Origin: Trileptium ribeirensis
Lineage: Eukaryota > Nematoda > Enoplea > Enoplida > Thoracostomopsidae
Length of the DNA stretch: 64,000 nucleotides
Reading direction: 5' to 3'
NCBI GenBank assembly: GCA_030248225.1
Contig: JASANE010000670.1
Span: forward strand, 27,591-91,590
The notes beneath the pieces are model-generated. The model was not told the DNA's origin, ran no database searches, and saw only the letters and a list, made by a program, of their open reading frames with translations. Numbering within the stretch: the stretch's first letter is position 1; every line of letters begins with the position of its first letter. The translations under genes were made by a program, and so were the position numbers. Shown one piece after another: positions 52,861 to 64,000 of this stretch.

Positions 52861-55800
52861 ATATTGGCGTTTATAACATGAAACACACATCTGAAACAGA
52901 TTTACGAGTGCGGGACCTAGCACGTACTTCACATAAACACGACCCCGGTTGTTTACCTTTTAAGCACACCTTGCTTGATTTGAACGATTCCTTATAAAAC
53001 TTCATGTTACGAGTGTTAAATCATATACACAATTTGATCTAAGTTTGAAAACATTTTCTCAAACAGGTCGGACAATAAGGTAGTCGATATCTGACATAAG
53101 AATATCATTTCACACTTGGCTGCGACTTGCATGGCATTGCTGGACATCCACAATGGTCAGTGTCATACTTAAAAGAATAGAAAATAGGGGCTTAGGTAAT
53201 TTTATGAGGGCCTGGAGAGGAGCAGTAGAATAAGCAATGTCCTCCTGAAAGGATCCTCCCCGCGCGCCGAAAACTCCATAGCCGGATATGCGGGAAACGG
53301 ATGCCCAAAAAACCTAGACGTGCCACCACCCTGGTGCTACTTATTTTACACTTCAAGATGCACCTCCACCTGGGCATATACACGCAATCGTATCACAGAA
53401 CTTCGCTTAAATACCCAAGAACCATTGCAAGATTTTCGGAGCCCCTTTCTATCTATGACGCGAGCACAAATTGGAACGAACCAGGCCTACCTCCATGTTG
53501 CAAGAACAAGAAAGATTAGCAGAGCACTGTGGATGCACCCCGTCTGAAACTTCCAGGAAAAAAGACATCATCCCGACTCGTCTAAAGAAATCTAACCCAA
53601 AACATGCACAGCATATTCCTTATTTCTGGCATGATTACTATCTCAAAATATCCGTGATCACATATCAAAATACATAATTATCCACATAACCCTTGCATTG
53701 AGTAACCATCCGTACATTAAGAAACAAAACACAGCAATGCTCGACCCTGTTTCACGAGCCCAGCATTCATGGCATCGCCGAGGGAGCTAGTGGAACCACT
53801 CGGCAGGAAAAGAAAACGAAACTCTAGCGGATCCTCTCAGCTCTTTAAATCATGCGCACACAGTGGCTTATCGGAGACCCTACCACATGCTGTATGGACG
53901 GGCGGGATAAATCTAGCGAAAGTGCGAAGAGCAAAGACAAGAAATAGAAAATACCCAACATTGAACACCAACTACGCTAACTAAACTATGTTGGAGTGAC
54001 AATAATTACCTAGTTTTAAATCAGAAGTGGACTAGTTCAAATGCTGCATCATAAGACAATCTTTTATATCCTCTTTCTATCCCCTTTTATTCCCCTTATG
54101 GGTATATGGTCAGAGCAGCAACTGAACAAGGTAAAATTTGAAAATTACAATAATATAAAAGGAACAAGTACATATGTAGACCACTGTTCCATAAAAAACA
54201 ACAATATCGCTGTCGACATTTACTATACGGTACACTGACTGCTCTTTCCGGCACAACATAAAAGAAAACAAAATCTAGCTGTGCAAGGATCATCTTGTTT
54301 TGCAGAAGAGGTCGGCTATGTGGCAATAATAAATAGTCACAATCGACACAGAAAGTCCTTAATTTCAGTTAGTCCCATAATTATATTGTTATATTTATGG
54401 CGTTAATATGGTTATTCAAAAAAAAGACAGTCATTCCGTGGCTCCGTATAAATCCTTGATGTTCTTAACATATTTTCTTCATCTTTCCGTATATTTTTAC
54501 TTACCCCAATATTAGTACATAAATCTAACATGTAATATATATAACGATGCAATATAATCAATGACCTGATTCCGACATAGTATCAAATAATGTAACACGC
54601 TCAGCTCAAGCGGTCGCATACGACAACAATAATATATTGGTTGTTGCGCCCTGGGATCGGTCCTGCCGGGACAGAATCAACAAAAATCGGCAAACATAGT
54701 TTAATTTAGATGTTCTTCTGCTATCTGGAGTTCCTTCCGGGCAAACAAACAACTGACGACAAAATATTTAATTGATTAAATTTTAATTCTCCCAATGCGA
54801 CTGATAAGCACGATTCACTCAGGTTAGTATCGTCTCTGAGCCAAGTAGGTCGGTTAGTTCCACACGTTTGCATTTTTCTGTATGGAAATCATAAAACATT
54901 GGTCCAGCGTACCGCCATCAGTTCAGGCGGATGAAAACAACATAATCATATGAAGAAATGTTTTATTTAAAATTACACCACGATTTATTTCGTAATGAAA
55001 CTGTGCCCGGTATCAGGTTCCGCCGATTCTCGGATACCCGGGTAATAAATCTTACTTTTAAAATATATTTTTAACCCATTTTCAAAGTTCTCTAAAAAAA
55101 CTTGGGCTGTTACAGTGTCGTGTGTCTTAATGTTCGATAACGGAACCAGTTCCAAGTGCTAGTGTACTGTCTCAGCGTTCTCAGGGGTACTTTCTTTCCA
55201 AAAGGTTTATGCATCGCGGTATCTCATATTAAATGAGTTTGTCGCAGACATTGAACTGTACAACAGGATTTCTGGGGGTGTAGTCAAGTCCCGGACAACC
55301 AAGGTGTGGTGGGCAATACCCTCCCTGCCCAAAAAAACTAAATGGTTTGCAAATGCCCCTAAGAATCTTGGGGGAGGTCCATATGCAATATTTTGGATCA
55401 GTGTGCTAAAACATCGAATAACGCAAAATTTATGAGTATGCATGATCCAGTGTCATACTCGTCTACAAAATATTATTATGAACATTTGGTTGGATTTACA
55501 CATTTTAAGCAAAATTTAAAGTGCACCATTTAACTAGCTAAAGTATGTACTTGCAACAATTGTAGATTTCTGATCCTGACAAGCGAATTTGAAGCGGGGA
55601 ATGTTTGTCACGAGCTATTCAGGGAAGAGAAGAAATCGGTGTATTGTAAATACATCTATTTTTTACTTTGTAGCTATCTATATGATCGATCATGTGTGTT
55701 AATATTTTGAAGCACAAAGCCGAGCGTCAATTTAGGCTAAGGATCTGCGAAGTTCTCTCCATAAAATGTTTGTCCATCTAACAGCGCCTCTTACTCTTGA

Positions 55801-56400
55801 ATAGTTACACAGTGGTTTATCAGAAAACCCATTTCAGCTTTCAAAACGAACAAAAAATTGTGATTTTAGTGATAGAATGTAGAACGCAACAGATAACGTT
55901 TATCATCACTTGACAATGTGATAAAACATTGTGTTTATTAGAAATTTTTCCAAAATTGGGTAACCAGGACAAAATGCCAAGGGTACAAAATACAATAAAC
56001 AAGATGTATGTATGTTGTAACAACATGAGATTTTTGGAAAATTTCAAGAGATATAACCAATCAAGGTTTTAATGTGAAAATTGGTGCCTGATTGCGTGAA
56101 AATCTGAACCTGGGGATTTGAACCAGATGGACTGCAAAGTAAACTTTATTACCTTTGTAATGTCTGTTGACAATCACGTTCCAACCGCCCGACGTGCGGA
56201 GGCCTGATTTTAGCATGACAAAATAAATTAGATGAACTCAAATTGCAAGTATCCAGTCGATCATATAAAATCTGTGAAACAAAATATGATGCCTTTAAGC
56301 GCTTGTTGGAAGAACGTATGTGCACCTGGATAGACCAGACGCTTGGTCAAACTACTTTAACAACGGCTCGTTTTCGATATTTCACGATTCGGTACCGAAG
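52861..56400. other. Unrecognised DNA
   Basis: No supported gene. Short frames at 53320-53547 and 53471-53677 are adjacent in different frames and might be one broken ORF. Nothing is recognised. Confidence 0.4.
54041..54238 (+). CDS. Short ORF with signal-peptide-like start (65 aa)
   Basis: Residues 1-24 are hydrophobic (KTIFYILFLSPFIPLMGIW), followed by a polar 40-residue tail with one Cys. There is no promoter evidence and poor start context. It is probably chance but is listed because it resembles a small secreted peptide. Confidence 0.15.
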   Translation: MLHHKTIFYILFLSPFIPLMGIWSEQQLNKVKFENYNNIKGTSTYVDHCSIKNNNIAVDIYYTVH

Positions 56401-56600
56401 CGCCCATCCCACGGGCCCAAGTAACCATGAGGGGCGGTACGTTATAACGTTAGAAGATATAATAGCATAGAGCGGAGGTTCGGTGGGCGGTACCCCAAAC
56501 TTAGGCTTAGGCTTAGTCTATATTTCATATAAGGACCTTAGCTTAGACTAAGACTAAGACTAATACTAAGTAAGCTTAGCTTAGTATATCGAGAACGGCA
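56401..56600. repeat. Dispersed repeat with TTAGGC-like units, copy 1
   Basis: Inverted similarity to 61265-61440. Shared parts are cgttataacgtta, gagcgg.ggttcgg.gggcgg, cttaggcttag, ggaccttagctta and tatatcgagaac. It contains two TTAGGC units plus degenerate relatives (gactaagactaagact). It is probably the end of an unidentified transposable element. Confidence 0.7.
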
Positions 56601-58597
56601 TGGCCCACATATATTTCCGCCAATCAGGGTTGCTTCGGGCCCGATGCGCATACACGATGTTTACTGAATATTTATTATGTCTCTGTGAGTGTTATTTATG
56701 TGCGTGTCTGAATGAGTCGAGCAACACCGGTCAGAACTTTTACAAATTCTCGTTGGGATAAGTCGTCATGATTTAAGTTTCGCAGAGACGGGTCCTGGCA
56801 CGCATGCCTAAACGTGTCATTAATATATATGTATCGTAATCATTGTCAATAGTGGGTGAAAATTTTACTGAATCCAAGGGGATTAGCCTTTCTAGTAGGG
56901 GCGGCCTAAATCCTAACGTTTTGGGTCCTATGTGTGGCACAGGGAAATTTTATTTACACAATTACTCTTAAAGTTAATTAAGGCTTCCAAATCACGCATT
57001 GGGGTCTTTCAACCATTACCCAAAAGTATCTCGGAGTTCTCTTTTAGGCGTTTAAAGTCTCCTTTTGTAAGCAGCACATGACAACGAAAATCACTAAAAC
57101 CCCTGATTTTTCGAGCCACACGCTTCCACGGCTTCCTGTATTATCCATCTCATCGAAAAATTGTGCAAATAAGCCACAAGGGTCCGCTCACGATAGTCAT
57201 AACTTGTTGCTAGCAAGATATTTCAATTTTCTCTATTAGGCGGAATCCCAAGGCTAAGATCTGATCCCCTGGCCGCCTACGTCTCACTGTTCTCCTGAAA
57301 TTGCAAAAAACATGCTACAATTCTGCTAACATTTATGCGCCGAAGGCGCTTATATATTTTTCTCTTAGCGAAAACCTCGTGCCGACCAACGTGAGGTTTA
57401 GTTGTTTACCAGCTTCTGGCGCTAACGAAAAAACAAGCCCTGCTTACGGGCAGTTATGCTTTTGACCAGCGGCTACGCATAGTTATTTGGTAGCCATTTA
57501 TAGCGACACAGTCATCGTTGTGGTCTCGACGGCGTTTACCAGATTCGTCTGCGATCTTTGCTAAATGTAGGTATACATATGTATTATGTTTTTGTTTTTA
57601 GGAATACGTTGGCGTTTGCAAATTTTAAACTTTTGGGGACAAGCCAGTTGGTTTTTATTCTATGAGCGGTTGTCCCCGTTGTGTTTCACATTCTTTCTCG
57701 TGTTGAATGTCACCCGGGTTAGTTATTCCTCGAGCAGGATGCAGGAAAGCGTCACCTGGTGCTTTTGGAAAATTCTACGGAGTTTGAAATAGGGTTTTTG
57801 AACTGCAAGGCTAAAGTGTCAGGATGATGCTCCGCCCGCCCTCAAGTGTTAGAGCCCAAGCCATCATAAAAAGTAGCCTTAGAGTTAGATTTTGTTTGAC
57901 CGGCTCCCAGACATATTGGGACATGTTCTTTTGCATGATCACATCGCCTGGTGGGTTGTAGTTTTGAACTGTTTCTACTGCCCTGTGTCAGCAGGAGGAC
58001 TGTAAAAAGGAGGGAAATCATGGGGACAGAAAATAATCAATCGATTCAACTAAAATGGACCAATCAGGAGTTATGTGCGACAGGAGTCACGCATTAAGTC
58101 CATAATAAACAACCGACGGAGCCACCATCGATATTAGAGTACTGCTGTTGTGAGATTTTCATAGAGTTCCGAACGACCACACAAAAATTGTCGCGGGTGC
58201 TCTCAATCCGTGCAGCGACGGTAGGTAGCCCCGTTGTTTCTATGAGAATGCTAGGGCCTCGGGGTTCGCTCGAGCCACCAGCGCACGGAGCCGTAACTCC
58301 GGCAGGCGTTGCTGTTCTGGGTACGTAACGGCGCGCCAAAAATCCATGGACACCTCTCTTATTTGCTTCCTTTCGTTCCCCGAAAAGCTCCGCCAAGGGA
58401 AAGTTAACATTGCAAGATCACACGGGTCTTCAGTGAAAGGGATTTCAATATAGTGGGCAGGCGGGCGGCTCTAGGGTCAGTCTAACTGAGAGAAATACAG
58501 GGAGAATATGAGTAAGCATCTGGATACACGTACGTACACACTCTCGTTCGTAGAATCGAAAGTAAAGCCAAGTTGGGTCCGGACGAAGTCATTTGGA
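56601..58597. other. Unrecognised DNA left of the second palindrome
   Basis: No gene supported. 58180-58255 shows loose direct similarity to 59170-59230 (both contain ctctcaa or ttctcaa followed by ccgtgc and acggtag.gagcc), suggesting an older copy of palindrome-2 arm sequence. Confidence 0.4.
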
Positions 58598-61074
58598 AGC
58601 CAAACCAAGAAATAGAGATCCACAACATTACATGGCCTTTGTTGAAGCGTCCCTAAAAATTCCAGACGACGCTCTTGTAAGTGCTTCCTTATTACTGTGG
58701 ATGACCCGTCTTCGAAAGCTCCGACGAGTACTCCCAAGCGGTGTAGCTACGGTATGGATTCCCGTCCTTTCTTGGAATGACACTAACTTCTAGTGGGCAG
58801 ACATGGCCACCTCGAATGCAGGGTGACGTGTTCTAGCCCATCTTAAGTTATTCCTTAACCAGCTCCCCATTAGGCTATGACGGGAACGAATTTTTGGCAT
58901 TTAGTTACCGGAAAACACACATCCAGTTTTAAAAGAAATCAAATGAGAAGCGGGATGGCAATCTCGCGTAGAGTCTTACGTGGTGCAAATGACTTCTGAC
59001 CGTTGAGCAATGAAGTAGCGGTTCTGGCTGATACAAAGGGAATAGAGGTAGAGTCAACTGCGAACCGGGGAAGCCTGACTAATTTATATAGTCATTGAGA
59101 CAGTTCCCTCAAATCTGAGCTTCTGCCCTAGTGAGATTTCGAAAGTAGCACGTACCCAAAATATAAAAACCTAGACACGTGTTCTCAAGCCGTGCTGCCA
59201 CGGTAGGGAGCCAAATTAGTGTCTATTTTCAAAATCAAAATACAGTGGACAGCCAATGTCGCCCTGGGTTCAGGGGATGCGGAATTGACCATCGAAACAT
59301 TCACACCCTCTAACTCTTAGTTTAGTCTCGGTGAGAGCAGCTTTTCACACCGCAGCACGGGGAATATAAGTTACATGCCCACGAATTCGTGGCAAGGTGT
59401 GCGCAGGTGGCTCTGTGCTCTATTAATCGTATAAGGTACAAGTAGAATGCAAAGTAAAGCACTAACTAGCCTAGGGCACAGACAGAGAGGTCACAACATT
59501 GCTTTCAGTTGGGGATCCCGACTTGTTGAGCATAAGGGAAACAAAAACAGTCAAACACCCTTGTTAAACCACGGGTGGCTTACAAGCTAACCCGTTTCCT
59601 TAAGTCAGCTAGCGGTTCACATGAGAATCGGGGAAACCCGGGGTCATGCGGGCATCACAGCGGGGAATGTTGGTTCAACTGGGATCCCTTGGGGCCAGAA
59701 GTGGTCCTAGTACATGTTGCGTTGTAGAAACGAGACGACAGTCTTTTCAGGGAGCATGTGTGCGAAAATCGGATTACGTTATGTTTTCCACAGCATATCT
59801 ACTGCAGGGGACTTGATATGAGTGTCGCTGAGCGAAAATTACATTAGTACCTAATGAAACACGAAAACGCCAAATGTAGTATTTGTGAGGCCAGACTAGG
59901 CTTCTTCTTTGTAGGCTTGGCTATAAAACTAGAGTTAAATATGAAAAAATGAACTAAACGTATAAATTTTGCATGAAAAAACTTATAAAATATCTCTGCA
60001 TACCTGTAATCAGTTGGCCTATGATTCACTACTATTATAATATATTTAAAGTGGTTTCGCAAATATTGTAGTAAAATGTGGTGGTGCTTAAATTAATATA
60101 ATTTAACTATTTTAGAAATTTTATTGTGAAATTTTTGGTGCTGCAGTTTTAACTTTTCAACAACTTGTATGTATTATTTGAGTCATATTTTTTGTTTTTT
60201 TTCTGCTATTTTCAAATTTATTGTTACAATAGCGCAGTGTTGCCAAAAAGTTGCTCAGACAGAATAAAATAGTGGCTTAGTTTACGTATTAAGTTTATTG
60301 ATATTACTGTAATATATAACAAATAATGCATATTTGGTTTATGTATAGTGACATTATTGTCCGATTTGCGGTATTGCAATGCTTACATTTCGGCAATGCA
60401 TTTCGAACTGGTACGTCTTTATATTACATCTGCTGCCACCTGGCTGTTGTAATGACTTAAAATTATTAAATGTTATTGTTAAAGGATTCCGAATTTGACG
60501 TGATATTGCGACATTTTTAATTGCAAAAGCATTATTAAACTACGATCCATAAATTAGCTTTTCTGTTGGTTGAAAATTTTGTCACGGCCGTGAACTTAGG
60601 AAGCCCTAACCAAGAATTATGGGATTTTGCATGAAAGTATGGAATGCAGGAGGTCGCTTCAACCAAGACACCTTGAAATTTAAAACTTACCAAATTTCAG
60701 TGTTTTTTAAAAAATATAACCAATAAAACGTGCGATAAACGTAGTTTTAAATATGACGTCTCTGAATCGGATAAAAACAACTGTCACGTATATTAATTAA
60801 TAGTACAACCCATGTCGAGGATTGTCCACTCTACTGAAGAGTGCGAAACTCTTCCGCCTTTCGTTCTTTTAGTCCGCGGTACGTCGCTATCGTTTTCACC
60901 CATACCCCTTCTGCTCCCAACTTAGGTTTATGACCCACCAAGTGGGCCATATGACATGGCTATCCCAATAATGTTTTTGGACAACCACATGCAGACCACT
61001 GGATGCTTGGACCACCAACTTATATATCCCACTCATGTACTTGGACCACTTAATTTACAGCCCAATTATGTTAA
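58598..61074 (+). repeat. Second palindrome, left arm (2.5 kb)
   Basis: Mirror of 61491-63971. The outer edge is at agccaaaccaag (58598). In the outermost 290 bp only about two mismatches are seen, and divergence rises inward. A 66-codon frame at 58593-58793 is repeated almost unchanged at 63776-64000. With arms this similar, that is no evidence of selection. Confidence 0.93.
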
Positions 61075-61170
61075 TGCACAACTATTTCAGACACAACTTT
61101 GTTCATAGACCACTATTTCAGACCCCCAGGTTCTTGGAACACTCATTTCAGCTTCATGATTAGTTGCTTT
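60955..61170. repeat. Degenerate ~30-bp tandem repeat at the palindrome-2 centre
   Basis: Units begin ttggacaac, ttggaccac, ttggaccac, agaccac and ttggaacac, every 28-36 bp, several containing atttcag. The array straddles the inner left edge, and only its first units are mirrored in the right arm. Confidence 0.65.
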
Positions 61171-61490
61171 ACGCATCATTACAAAGCATGTATGTTCTGG
61201 TGGGGCAAAAATATATATATATATGATGGCCAATGTAACCTTTAGGGGCAGAAGTGAAATGCATGCCATGCAGTTCTCGATATACTAAGCCTAAGCCTTA
61301 GTCTTAGCCTAAGCTAAGGTCCGTATATGAGCCATGTACTAAGACTAAGCCTAAGTCAGGGGGCTGCCGCCCCCCGAACCCCCCGCTCTAAGCTGTTCTT
61401 TTTTCTAACGTTATAACGTCCGGATCTAAAGGTGACATGGGCCTATACCATGTATAAGTGTTAAGCTTCGGTGTGTTAAATGTTGTGTTA
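61075..61490. other. Palindrome-2 spacer with dispersed TTAGGC-like repeat copy 2
   Basis: The spacer of about 416 bp includes the second copy (61265-61440, inverted) of the 56401-56600 repeat, with gggggctgccgccccccgaaccccc, a strong hairpin-forming stretch, and a TATATA run near 61210. Confidence 0.75.
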
Positions 61491-63971
61491 TTAACATAAT
61501 TGGGCTGTAAATTAAGTGGTCCAAGTACATGAGTGGGATATATAAGTTGGTGGTCCAAGCATCCAGCGGCTCGCATGTGGTTGTCCAAAAACATTATTCT
61601 GGCAGCCATGTCATACCGCCTCACTTGGTGGGTCATAAACCTAGTCGGAGCAGAAGGGGTATGGGTGAAATGATAGCGACGTACCGCGGACTAAAGAAGT
61701 CAAAGGCGGAGAGTTTCACTCTTCAGTAGAGTGGACAATCCTCTAATATGGGTTGTACTATTAATTAATATACGTGACAGTTGTTTTTATCCGATTCAGA
61801 GACGTCATATTTAAAACTACGTTTATCTATGTTTCATTGGTTATATTTTTTCAAAAAACACTTAAATTTGGTAAGTTTTAAATTTCAAGGTGTCTTGGTT
61901 GAAGTGACCTCCTACATTCCATACTTTCACGCAAAATCCCATAATTCTTGGTTAGGGCTTCCTCAGTTTATTGCTGCGATAAAAGTCCCCCCCAGTTACA
62001 TAAAAGCTCGTATCATTAATCGTAGTTTAATAATGCTTTTGCAATTAAAAATGTCGCAATATCACGTCAAATTCGGAATCCTTTAACAATAACATTTAAG
62101 AAATTCTAAGTCATTACAACAGCCAGGTGGCAGCAGATGTAATATAAAGACGTACCAAGTTCGAAACGCATTGCCAAAATGTAAGCATCGCAATACCGCA
62201 AATCGGACAATAACGCCACTATACATAAACCAAATATCCATTATTTGTCCCCTATTACAGTAAATATCAATCAACAAGAGATGTAAACTAAGCCACGATT
62301 TCATTTCTGTCTGAACAAGCTTTCTGGCAACATGGCGCTATTGTAACAATAAATTTGAAAATAAAATAAAAAAAACAAAAAATATGACTCAAATAATACA
62401 TACAAGTTGTTGAAAAGTTAAAACTGCAGGAAAGTTTCACAATAACTTTTTAAAATAGTTAAATTATATCGGTAATTAAAATAATTATGCACATTTTACT
62501 ATATTTGCGAAACCACTTTAAATATATTATAATAGTAGTGAATGATAGGCCAACTGATTAACAGGTATGCAGAGATATTTTATAAGTTTTTTCATGCAAA
62601 ATTTATAAGTTTAGTTTATTTTTTCATATTTAACTCTAAGTTTATAACCAACTACAAACAAGAATGCTTACTGCTTACAAATACTACATTTTGCGTTTTC
62701 GCGTTTCATTAGGTACTAATGTAATTTTCGCTCAGCGACACTCATATCAAGTCCCCTGCAGTAGATATGTTGTGGAAAACATAACGTAATCCGATTTTCG
62801 CACACATGCTCCCTGAAAAGACTGTCGTCTCGTTTCTACAATGCAACATGTACTAGGACCACTTCCTGGCCCCAGGGTATCCCAGTTGAACCAACATTCC
62901 CCGCTGTGATGCCCGCATGACCCCGGGTTTCCCCGATTTTCATGTGAACCGCTAGCTGACTTTAGGAAACGGGCTAGCTTGTAAGCCACCCGTGGTTTAA
63001 CAAGGGTGTTTGACTGTTTTTGTTTCCCTTATGCTCAACAAGTCGGAATCCCCAACTGAAAGCAATGTTGTGACCTCTCTGTCTGTGCCCTAGGCTAGTT
63101 AGTGCTTTACTTTGCATTCTACTTGTACCTTATACGATTAATAGAGCACAGAGCCACCTGCGCACACCTTGCCACGAATTCGTGGGCATGTAACTCATAT
63201 TCCCCGTGCTGCGGTGTGAAAAGCTGCTCTCACCGAGACTTAACTATGAGTTACGAGGGGTGTGAATGTTTTGATGGTGGCAAATCCGCCTCCCCTAACC
63301 CAGGGCGACATTGGCTGTCCACTGTATTTTCCATTTTGAAAATAGATACTAATTTGGCTCCCTACCGTGGCAGCACGGCTTGAGAACACGTGTCTAGGTT
63401 TTTACATTCTGTGTACGTGCCACTTTCGAAATCCCAGTAGGGCAGAAACTCAGATTCTGAGGGAACTGTCTCAATGACTATATAAATTAGTCAGGCTTCC
63501 CCGGTTCGCAGTTGACTCTACCTCTATTCCCTTTGTATCAGCCAGAACCGCTACTTCATTGCTCAACGGTCAGAAGTCATTTGCAGCACGTAAGACTCTA
63601 CGCGAGATTGCCATCCCGCTTCTCATTTGATTTCTTTTAAAACTGGATGTGTGTTTTCCGGTAACTAAATACCAAAAATCCGTTCCCGTCATAGCCTAAT
63701 GGGGAGCTGGTTAAGGAATAACTTAAGATGGGCTAGAACACGTCACCCTGCATTCGAGGTGGCCATGTCTGCCCACTAGAAGTTAGTGTCATTCCAAGAA
63801 AGGACGGGAATCCATACCGTAGCTACACCGCTTGGGAGTACTCGTCGGAGCTTTCGAAGACGGGTCATCCACAGTAATAAGGAAGCACTTACAAGAGCGT
63901 CGTCTGGAATTTTTAGGGACGCTTCAACAAAGGCCATGTAATGTTGTGGATCTCTATTTCTTGGTTTGGCT
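61491..63971 (-). repeat. Second palindrome, right arm
   Basis: Reverse complement of 58598-61074. It ends at cttggtttggct (63971). The last 29 bases of the window are flank. Confidence 0.93.
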
Positions 63972-64000
63972 AGCACATGAATGAAGTCAAGGTTACACAT

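Noticed and set aside
56085..56130. T-arm-like sequence (ggttcaaatcc on the minus strand), possible tRNA
   Set aside because: No matching A-box, anticodon arm or acceptor stem. The T stem does not pair with a 7-nt loop.
56243..56470. 75-codon frame with helical start
   Set aside because: No family recognised, no promoter evidence, and its end runs into the dispersed repeat. Probably chance.
58593..58793. 66-codon frame conserved in both palindrome-2 arms as a gene
   Set aside because: The arms are almost identical at the DNA level there, so conservation of the frame carries no information.
58585..63989. gaagtca on both sides of the second palindrome as a target duplication
   Set aside because: The two copies lie 7 and 12 bp away from the arm edges and not next to them. 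A 7-mer match at such loose positions is likely chance.

Overview
This window looks like repeat-rich, AT-rich animal nuclear DNA. The BEL/Pao, CR1/Jockey-like, RTE and hAT elements and the F54H12.2-like protein are typical of invertebrates. The YVDN form of the BEL reverse-transcriptase motif and two short TTAGGC stretches lean towards a nematode, but this is a weak inference. I found no conserved host gene and no rRNA, tRNA or CRISPR array.

Layout. (1) 1-2500, minus strand: a compact virus-like cluster running off the left edge. In transcription order it holds a small very basic ORF, a 431-aa F54H12.2-like capsid candidate, a 178-aa single-pass membrane ORF, a 109-aa overlapping ORF and a partial ORF. 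A sequence reading GT(T)CTTAAAAAGR on the sense strand sits 24-30 nt before four of the five start codons and looks like a shared promoter. (2) 2868-4106, minus: a two-domain ORF that I read as a diverged NADAR/YbiA-like domain followed by an SGNH-hydrolase-like domain. (3) 4447-9376, minus: a nearly complete BEL/Pao gag-pol reading frame, cut at its 5' end at the edge of a giant inverted repeat. (4) 9360-46967: a giant imperfect palindrome with arms of about 16.5 and 17.3 kb and a 3.8-kb spacer. Both arms carry the same nested retroelements: an RTE inside a CR1-like LINE ('LINE-A'), and a 5'-truncated LINE ('LINE-B') inside a second CR1-like LINE ('LINE-C'). Each arm also has its own hAT insertion with a perfect 8-bp target duplication, absent from the other arm. 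(5) 46968-58597: mostly unrecognised DNA with some tandem repeats and one short TATA-preceded ORF with a signal-peptide-like start. (6) 58598-63971: a second, younger palindrome with arms of about 2.5 kb and a 0.4-kb spacer.

How it fits together. The shared nested insertions and shared target duplications show that the retroelements were in place before the large inverted duplication formed. The arm-specific hAT copies came later. The palindrome's inner edge lies inside LINE-C, whose 5' half survives only in the spacer. Its outer left edge lies inside BEL gag. The least explained parts are the promoter-tagged virus-like cluster, the NADAR-like/SGNH-like ORF and the two palindromes. All alignments were done by eye.
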